Assembly: GCA_050246115.1 (NCBI GenBank)
Contig: JBFWWP010000060.1
Coordinates: 1-6,078 of the forward strand
Source of the DNA: JBFWWP01 sp050246115
Lineage (GTDB): Bacteria > Planctomycetota > UBA8108 > UBA1146 > JAJFFE01
Direction of reading: 5' to 3'
Length of the DNA: 6,078 nucleotides
The notes below the pieces were generated by a model. The model made no database searches, was not told the DNA's origin, and was given only the letters and a program-made list of their open reading frames with translations. Below, piece by piece: positions 1 through 3,691 of this stretch. How positions within the stretch are numbered: the stretch's first letter is position 1; every line of letters begins with the position of its first letter. The position numbers and the translations under genes were made by a program.

Positions 1-140
1 CATGTCGGGCCCCCGGTTTCACGAAAGCGCAGGGCGTAGTTTGACCCCCCAACGCTTCGCGGCGCTTGCGTCAGGGTGTTGGAATCTCTGAGTAGGGAGA
101 GCTTTCGAAGGTTCCGCCAGTGAGTCACGCGACTCCTCGG
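1..140. other. 3' flank of the hydrolase gene, no gene seen
   Basis: No credible coding region: reading frames here are short and lack a ribosome binding site. Just past the hydrolase stop codon is a weak 5-bp stem (GAGTC 122-126 with GACTC 131-135, loop ACGC), too small to call a terminator. CGCTTGCGTCAGG at 63-75 recurs in inverted orientation as the last 13 bases of the window (6066-6078). Confidence 0.5.
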
Positions 141-1637
141 CTACTTCTCCGCCGACGACGGGGCGTCGGTGACGTGCGCTTCGAAGAAGCGAAAGACGCT
201 CGGGAGCGCATCGGCCACGACCGTCAGGTGCTCGGTGTTGGGAATCACGGTCCACTGGCTACGCGCCCCGCGGGCGAGCAGCGCATCGTGAGTTCTTCGC
301 GCCATGCTGAGCCCAAAGTCGCGCTCGCCGGCGGCTATCCAGAACGGAAAGCCCTGGAGCTCCGCATCGGATGCAACGCGTCCGCCACCGCCGAGCAGCG
401 CGGCCGCACGAAAGCAACTCAGCGAGCGTTGCACGGCGGCGAGACTCTCGCCGGCTCCCTTCGAGTGTCCCACGATGAACACCTGACGCGGATCGAACCG
501 TACCAGCTCGGTCAGGGCGTGGACGAGGGCGTCGAGTCCCATGCCGCCGAAGAGGGGTTGCTTCGGGGCCACCAGCGTCCAGCCGCGCTGGCGGCAGAGG
601 TCGACGACGCGGCCAGCTCCGTAGCTCTCGAAGAACAGGTTCTCGGTTCCGCCGAGCCCATGTACCGCGACCACCATCGGCCGGGTCGCGAGCGTGACCC
701 CATTGACGCCAAGGGCTGGCTCGGGAACCCACATTCTCACCGTGGCTTGCTTGCCCCCATGCGCGACGACCCACCACTGGTCCCCGGCGGCGACGGGCTC
801 GGCCGTGAGGGGGGCCGACTCGATGGACTCCAACCGCGCGATGAGCTCAGCGGCTCGCCGTAGATCGGCTTCGACGGGGAAGGGGAGTTCGGGAACGGAG
901 CCTGCGACCACTTGCCGACAGCGTGCGAGGATCACCCGCGCGGTCGCCACGTACGTTGCGGCCCGGTGGGCACTCGAGTCGGTGACGACTTCCGGGCGCG
1001 GCCGCTCCTCGAGTCGACGCTCGAGTGCGTCGATTCGCTCGTCGACCGCCGTCTGCACGCTGATCCGATCGACCCAAGTACGACGAAGCTCATCGCCCGT
1101 GAAGACTTGCACCGTCAGCGTCCAGTCGCCCGCCGCGAGGGTCCAGGGAAGCGCGAGCGTCACAGGCTCGAGCGGCACGCTCACCGGCGTCAGGAAGGAC
1201 GCGCGCGCGCCGCTGCCGTCCGCCGCTTCGACCGACAGCCGCGCCGCTTCGGGCCACGGGTCGCTGGTAGTGTAGACGCGAGAGATCCGCAGCGACAGTG
1301 GCCGATCGCCCGGCACGACTCGCGGCACCGGCTGCACCGACAGCGAGTCGAACCATCGCGCTGGCCCGGCCTCGCCCACGAGGCGCATGCGCGCCTGGTC
1401 GAGTCCCGCGGCAACCCCGGCGAGATCGAAGCCGAAGAACGATCGCACGGCGCGCTCGACCAGGGGCAGCGCGCGCTGCTTCGCCTCTGCGGACGCGTCG
1501 TTCCACGTGCTCTCTAGCGAACGCAAACGCAGCCCGACCTCGTGCCTCAGTTCCTGACCTTGAAGCGGCCCGAGCGCCAGCAAGCCGACGAACAACGGGA
1601 TCACCTGCAGTATGCGAGTAAGGGCGCGTCGTTTCAT
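141..1637 (-). CDS. Secreted alpha/beta hydrolase (esterase-like) with long N-terminal region
   Basis: 498-residue exported serine hydrolase, probably an esterase or related acyl hydrolase; the substrate cannot be told from sequence. Residues 1-27 form a signal peptide (KRR, then a Leu-rich core, likely cut after LQG). Residues 30-95 look helical, 100-195 look like a beta-sandwich, 196-275 are helical and charged. The catalytic domain covers about 285-490: the oxyanion-hole strand MVVAVHGLGG (321-330), the nucleophile elbow GHSKG (390-394, Ser392), the acid-bearing AAGERD (Asp440) and the histidine in NTEH (His470). The triad is intact and in the usual order for dienelactone-hydrolase or PHB-depolymerase-like esterases. 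An in-frame TGA six codons upstream fixes the ATG as the first possible start. No clear Shine-Dalgarno is visible. It diverges from the gene at 1903. The N-terminal half matches nothing I recognise; fold class is confident, specificity is not. Confidence 0.92.
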   Translation of the reverse strand: MKRRALTRILQVIPLFVGLLALGPLQGQELRHEVGLRLRSLESTWNDASAEAKQRALPLVERAVRSFFGFDLAGVAAGLDQARMRLVGEAGPARWFDSLSVQPVPRVVPGDRPLSLRISRVYTTSDPWPEAARLSVEAADGSGARASFLTPVSVPLEPVTLALPWTLAAGDWTLTVQVFTGDELRRTWVDRISVQTAVDERIDALERRLEERPRPEVVTDSSAHRAATYVATARVILARCRQVVAGSVPELPFPVEADLRRAAELIARLESIESAPLTAEPVAAGDQWWVVAHGGKQATVRMWVPEPALGVNGVTLATRPMVVAVHGLGGTENLFFESYGAGRVVDLCRQRGWTLVAPKQPLFGGMGLDALVHALTELVRFDPRQVFIVGHSKGAGESLAAVQRSLSCFRAAALLGGGGRVASDAELQGFPFWIAAGERDFGLSMARRTHDALLARGARSQWTVIPNTEHLTVVADALPSVFRFFEAHVTDAPSSAEK

Positions 1638-1732
1638 GGCCGTGGTGCTCGTTCATCGTCGTGGGTGGGACGGCCGCACTCGGCAGGCGACGGCGATCCC
1701 GCGCGCCTCGAACCCGATCGCGGAAGCAAGAC

Positions 1733-1798
1733 GGGAGCATACCACGCCGACGAACCAGCATCGACGCCACGCGCAGCGCGAAGAGCGACGATGCTCCC
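1733..1798. repeat. Overlapping inverted repeats with two alternative pairings
   Basis: The segment 1785-1798 can pair with two different upstream segments. GGGAGCAT (1733-1740) is the exact complement of ATGCTCCC (1791-1798). AGCATCGACGC (1757-1767) pairs with GCGACGATGCT (1785-1795) at 10 of 11 positions; its 17-nt loop contains a further 4-bp hairpin, CGCG-CAG-CGCG (1770-1780). Only one outer pairing can form at a time. Whether this acts in RNA or as a protein site is unknown. Confidence 0.35.
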
Positions 1799-1842
1799 CC
1801 ACCCAGAAATCGACAGGAAAGTAGATCTCGGCCCCGCCCTCT

Positions 1843-1855
1843 GCTCGAATCGAGC
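1843..1855. promoter_or_regulatory. 13-bp odd palindrome, possible operator
   Basis: GCTCGA-A-TCGAGC is a perfect inverted repeat around a single central A, about 48 bp upstream of the ATG at 1903. Size and position suit a dimeric regulator site, but one copy of a 6+6 palindrome in GC-rich DNA is weak evidence. Confidence 0.25.
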
Positions 1856-1890
1856 CGTGTGATCGGGATCCGAGACTGCGCCGGTTCGAG

Positions 1891-1896
1891 AGGAGG
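1891..1896 (+). promoter_or_regulatory. Ribosome binding site for the gene at 1903
   Basis: AGGAGG, a full Shine-Dalgarno core, sits six bases before the ATG at 1903. It decides the start codon and is the main proof that this strand, not the long antisense frame, is coding. Confidence 0.9.
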
Positions 1897-1902
1897 CGGG
1901 CG

Positions 1903-2448
1903 ATGGTAGCTCGAAAGCAGGTGATCGTGGCGGCGGCGTTCTTGGTGGCGGGCGCGTGGGCAGCGTTCGCGGTTCCGGCCGGGCACTCCCCTGGACTGAG
2001 GAAGCTCATCGAGATGGCGGATGCGATTGTCGTTCTCCGAATCGACCGACACCGAACCGACTTTGGTAGCCCGAGCGGCTACTCGACGCAGGATTGCTAC
2101 ATCTACCAGACCCTCGAGGGGGACGTTCCCAGGAACGCAGTCATCCCGCTCCAGCTCATGAACACGGACGCGAGCTTGGTGACGCCGTACGCGCACGGGT
2201 CTACGCACCTGATGTTCCTGACGAAGCGAGCCAACAAGGATGAGCCGACGGAGTATCGGACCTTGCCGTTCAAGGGCGCTCACATCGCATTGTCGCCGCT
2301 GGGACAAGAGCAGGCCCCCGAGGGAGACTCGGTCGAAGCCCAAGTACGAAGTCTCCTCCGGGGAGCGCTGGCCCACGAGGCGAGCGAGCATGAGCAGAAG
2401 GAGAAGTTCCTGAAGTCGTTGCTCGGCGATCACGCGGGCGTGAAGTAA
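1903..2448 (+). CDS. Small secreted protein of unknown function
   Basis: 181 residues. The N-terminus is a signal peptide (ARK, then a hydrophobic Ala/Val-rich core to about residue 25, with candidate cleavage near AFA or VPA), so the mature protein is probably periplasmic or secreted. After it comes the pattern MADAIVVLRIDRH ... YQTLEGDVP ... YAHGSTHLMFL. This resembles small exported proteins that share 'ADaIVvgrV ... lKGd ... G..ylLFL'; I know of no assigned function for them. The C-terminal 40 residues are charged and probably helical (EASEHEQKEKFLKSLL). A single Cys and no catalytic motif are visible. It is translated from a perfect AGGAGG, diverges from the hydrolase gene and is followed after 28 nt by a strong hairpin, so it is likely monocistronic. 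Coding status is confident; the family link is a pattern impression only. Confidence 0.88.
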   Translation: MVARKQVIVAAAFLVAGAWAAFAVPAGHSPGLRKLIEMADAIVVLRIDRHRTDFGSPSGYSTQDCYIYQTLEGDVPRNAVIPLQLMNTDASLVTPYAHGSTHLMFLTKRANKDEPTEYRTLPFKGAHIALSPLGQEQAPEGDSVEAQVRSLLRGALAHEASEHEQKEKFLKSLLGDHAGVK

Positions 2449-2476
2449 CTCGAGCGAACTCGCGCTCTACTCCTAA

Positions 2477-2511
2477 TCCCGAATCAAGCGCATGCCGCGC
2501 TCGATTCGGGA
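2477..2511. terminator. Probable bidirectional terminator hairpin between convergent genes
   Basis: The left arm 2477-2491 (TCCCGAATCAAGCGC) pairs with the right arm 2497-2511 (GCGCTCGATTCGGGA) at 14 of 15 positions, around the 5-nt loop ATGCC. The only mismatch is A2485 opposite C2503. It lies 28 nt after the stop of the + gene and 76 nt beyond the stop of the - gene. Neither side has a clean T-tract (ACTCGGTTCTCT on +, TTAGGAGTAG on -), so it may block or stabilise RNA ends rather than act as a classical intrinsic terminator. Confidence 0.65.
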
Positions 2512-2544
2512 CTCGGTTCTCTCCAAGGGGGATCTGGCAGAGCC

Positions 2545-2560
2545 CCTCGCGACCGCGAGG
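2545..2560. repeat. Short GC-rich palindrome downstream of the EF-hand gene
   Basis: CCTCGCG-AC-CGCGAGG is a perfect 7+2+7 inverted repeat, or a 6-bp stem with a 4-nt loop in RNA. It lies 27 nt past the stop codon of the - strand gene ending at 2588. No T-tract follows, so it could be an accessory 3'-end structure or chance. Confidence 0.35.
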
Positions 2561-2587
2561 CCGCGATCGCTCCCACCGAGACGGGCA

Positions 2588-3202
2588 TTAGAAAGATTGC
2601 CCCCGCTGTGACCCGCGGCGGCGTTCTGCTCGGTGCTTCTTCAGGAACTCCCTGGCCTCCGCTCGCTCGGCTTCGTCGAGTTGGCCATTCTGATTGCGAT
2701 CAAACTTCTCGAGCGCCCGTTCGCGCAGCCGCTCGCGCCGAACTTCGCGACGCTCTCCTCGCTCCGCACGCCGCTGCTCGACGAACTGACGCGCCTCCGC
2801 TCGCTCGGCTTCGTCGAGTTGGCCATTCTGATTGCGATCGAACTTCTCGAGCGCCCGCTCGCGCAGCCGCTCGCGCCGGACCTCGCGACGCTCTCCTCGC
2901 TCCGCACGCCGCTGCTCGACGAACTCACGCGCCTCCGCCCGCTCGGCTTCGTCGAGTCGGCCATCCCCATTGCGATCGAACTTCGCCTTCAGCCGCTCAC
3001 GCAGCTTCGCTCGCACTTCGGCACGGGCCTGCCTACGCTCAGCCCGGTCGAGCTTGCCGTCCCGATTCGCATCGAAGCGTTCGACGAGGTGCGCGCGACG
3101 CTCGGCCCGCGAGCCTGCCGTCGGCTTCTCCGATTGGGCCGCAAGCGGCGAACCGAGTGCAGCGATCGAGAAGACGGCGAGGATGAGAGGTGCGTTCTTC
3201 AT
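2588..3202 (-). CDS. Secreted EF-hand repeat protein, Arg/Glu-rich
   Basis: 204 residues, probably an exported calcium-binding protein. Residues 1-22 are a signal peptide (MKN, hydrophobic core, LAA then QSEK). Four 12-residue EF-hand loops follow: 44-55 (DANRDGKLDRAE), 76-87 (DRNGDGRLDEAE), 122-133 and 168-179 (both DRNQNGQLDEAE). Each keeps ligands at positions 1, 3, 5, 9 and 12 and Gly at 6; the last two have Asn at position 5. The linkers are highly charged and predicted helical (RRAERGERREVRRERLRER); about a quarter of the mature residues are Arg. Loop spacing is 32, 46 and 46 residues, and the 46-residue unit is a near-identical tandem duplication. AGGAG eight bases upstream sets the start. 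Alone on its strand, it diverges from the gene at 3692. Calcium binding follows from the motif; the partner or process is unknown. Confidence 0.94.
   Translation of the reverse strand: MKNAPLILAVFSIAALGSPLAAQSEKPTAGSRAERRAHLVERFDANRDGKLDRAERRQARAEVRAKLRERLKAKFDRNGDGRLDEAERAEAREFVEQRRAERGERREVRRERLRERALEKFDRNQNGQLDEAERAEARQFVEQRRAERGERREVRRERLRERALEKFDRNQNGQLDEAERAEAREFLKKHRAERRRGSQRGQSF
2656..2983 (-). repeat. 138-bp tandem repeat inside the EF-hand gene
   Basis: Copies 2656-2793 and 2794-2931 are the same length and differ at about five bases. A third, partial copy (2932-2983) is more diverged. Each full unit encodes 46 residues: one EF-hand loop plus its charged helical linker. Four of the five differences are silent; the fifth changes a codon between Gln and Glu. 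There is no spacer and the reading frame is kept. Confidence 0.92.
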
Positions 3203-3210
3203 GGGGGTGT

Positions 3211-3215
3211 CTCCT
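3211..3215 (-). promoter_or_regulatory. Ribosome binding site for the EF-hand gene
   Basis: Read on the - strand this is AGGAG, eight bases before the ATG at 3202. It supports the chosen start, which is also where the signal peptide begins. Confidence 0.82.
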
Positions 3216-3301
3216 GTCAGGTTCGGCGCCGCGTCCTGCCACGGCCTCCGTTGAGGAAGGGTCCTACATGGGCTCCGACCTTACAACACCACGATCACGG
3301 A

Positions 3302-3335
3302 CTCGGTTTCGATGACGCTTCGGGGTGAAACCGGG
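3302..3335. repeat. 9-bp inverted repeat with 16-nt loop
   Basis: CTCGGTTTC (3302-3310) pairs with GAAACCGGG (3327-3335), one pair being a T-G wobble when read on the + strand. It is about 100-130 bp upstream of the EF-hand start and could lie in that gene's promoter or leader. Confidence 0.35.
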
Positions 3336-3392
3336 ACCCGCTCCAAAGCCGTTCGGGCAAACCGACTACGGCATCCGTCACGGGCCGTCCAG

Positions 3393-3406
3393 CGGACCAC
3401 GGTCCG
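3393..3406. promoter_or_regulatory. Palindrome CGGACC-AC-GGTCCG, possible operator
   Basis: A perfect 6+2+6 inverted repeat between two divergent genes. Its half-site core GGTCC reappears in the CGGTCCAA pair 50 bp to the right and again at 3644, which makes a regulator site more plausible than an isolated palindrome would be. Confidence 0.35.
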
Positions 3407-3433
3407 AACTTCGCCGGTCGCACTCACGCGGCT

Positions 3434-3445
3434 AGCGCCGGCGCT
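3434..3445. repeat. 12-bp perfect palindrome AGCGCC-GGCGCT
   Basis: A self-complementary 12-mer; the next flanking positions give one T-G mismatch and one further C-G pair. It could be a protein site, but all-GC palindromes arise easily at this base composition. Confidence 0.3.
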
Positions 3446-3452
3446 GGAGATG

Positions 3453-3471
3453 CGGTCCAATGACGGTCCAA
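3453..3471 (+). promoter_or_regulatory. Two CGGTCCAA direct repeats 11 bp apart
   Basis: CGGTCCAA occurs at 3453-3460 and 3464-3471. The 11-bp period is about one helical turn, which would place two bound protomers on the same face of the DNA. It shares its core with the 3393-3406 palindrome. Confidence 0.35.
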
Positions 3472-3475
3472 GCAG

Positions 3476-3495
3476 GGCACAGGGAGGCACAGGGA
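3476..3495 (+). repeat. Tandem 10-bp repeat GGCACAGGGA x2
   Basis: Two exact, adjacent copies (3476-3485, 3486-3495) directly precede the hairpin at 3496. The array is outside any coding region. Confidence 0.6.
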
Positions 3496-3515
3496 TCGGG
3501 GCCGCGTGGCCCCGA
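3496..3515. repeat. 8-bp GC-rich hairpin upstream of the large exported protein gene
   Basis: TCGGGGCC (3496-3503) pairs perfectly with GGCCCCGA (3508-3515) around the tetraloop GCGT. No T-tract follows on either strand. It is about 175 nt before the ATG at 3692, so it could lie in a long leader or just upstream of the promoter. Confidence 0.5.
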
Positions 3516-3677
3516 CGAAGCAGGGCAAGTGAGCAGGGTGCCGCGTAGGCTCAGCTCCCTAGCGGACGCCAGGGCTCGTTCCGTTTCGGTCGTGCTGGAG
3601 AGTTCACCGACTCCGCGAGGCCGAAGACGAACGCGAGCCGAGCGGTCCGTGTGGCGAGGTGTTGCTCGCGCGAACTC

Positions 3678-3684
3678 GGAGGAG
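3678..3684 (+). promoter_or_regulatory. Ribosome binding site that sets the start at 3692
   Basis: GGAGGAG lies seven bases before the ATG at 3692. The longer in-frame GTG at 3659 has no such site and would put an Arg-rich stretch ahead of the signal peptide, so 3692 is preferred. Confidence 0.88.
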
Positions 3685-3691
3685 ATGTCGA

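Larger units (their letters stand above)
1638..1902. promoter_or_regulatory. Divergent intergenic control region
   Basis: These 265 nt lie between two divergent start codons, so they should hold promoters in both directions. I see no convincing -35/-10 pair: TCGACA at 1810-1815 is one base off TTGACA, but no TATAAT-like box follows at the right distance. What stands out is a set of inverted repeats at 1733-1798 and an odd palindrome at 1843-1855. No gene is supported here. Confidence 0.5.
3203..3691. promoter_or_regulatory. 489-nt divergent intergenic region, rich in palindromes and repeats
   Basis: No gene is supported. Frames crossing it lack ribosome binding sites and signal peptides and run into the neighbouring genes in other frames. 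Between two divergent genes it should hold both promoters, but no clear -35/-10 boxes are visible. Notable structures, in order: an inverted repeat 3302-3310/3327-3335, a palindrome 3393-3406, a palindrome 3434-3445, direct repeats 3453-3460/3464-3471, a tandem 10-mer 3476-3495, a hairpin 3496-3515, and a 10-mer AAGCAGGGCA at 3470-3479 repeated at 3518-3527. The core GGTCC recurs in either orientation at 3260, 3394, 3401, 3454, 3465 and 3644. Confidence 0.55.

Noticed and set aside
80..125. TTCGAA with flanking short complements, considered as a tRNA T-arm
   Set aside because: No acceptor stem, anticodon arm or full T-loop consensus can be assembled around it on either strand.
120..863. Long open frame on the + strand (247 residues)
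   Set aside because: It is antisense to the hydrolase catalytic domain, which has an intact triad and signal peptide. The frame has no ribosome binding site or recognisable domain and is typical of GC-rich shadows.
1090..2433. 447-residue open frame on the - strand
   Set aside because: It crosses part of the hydrolase gene in another frame, the whole divergent intergenic region and most of the gene at 1903 in antisense. The composition is Arg-rich and low in structure, and no start signal is visible.
2656..2983. Tandem repeats considered as a CRISPR array
   Set aside because: The units are 138 bp, have no spacers, and are in frame inside a coding sequence.
2633..3328. 231-residue repetitive + strand frame with apparent leucine-rich repeats
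   Set aside because: Its periodic LRSLGFVELAI-type repeats are only the antisense reading of the 138-bp EF-hand duplication. The EF-hand reading has a ribosome binding site, a signal peptide and mostly silent differences between copies.
3470..3540. Resemblance of the GCACAGGG repeats and hairpin to a cyclic-di-GMP riboswitch
   Set aside because: Only the short GCACAGGG word is shared; the conserved paired helices and the GNRA tetraloop/receptor of that class cannot be traced here.
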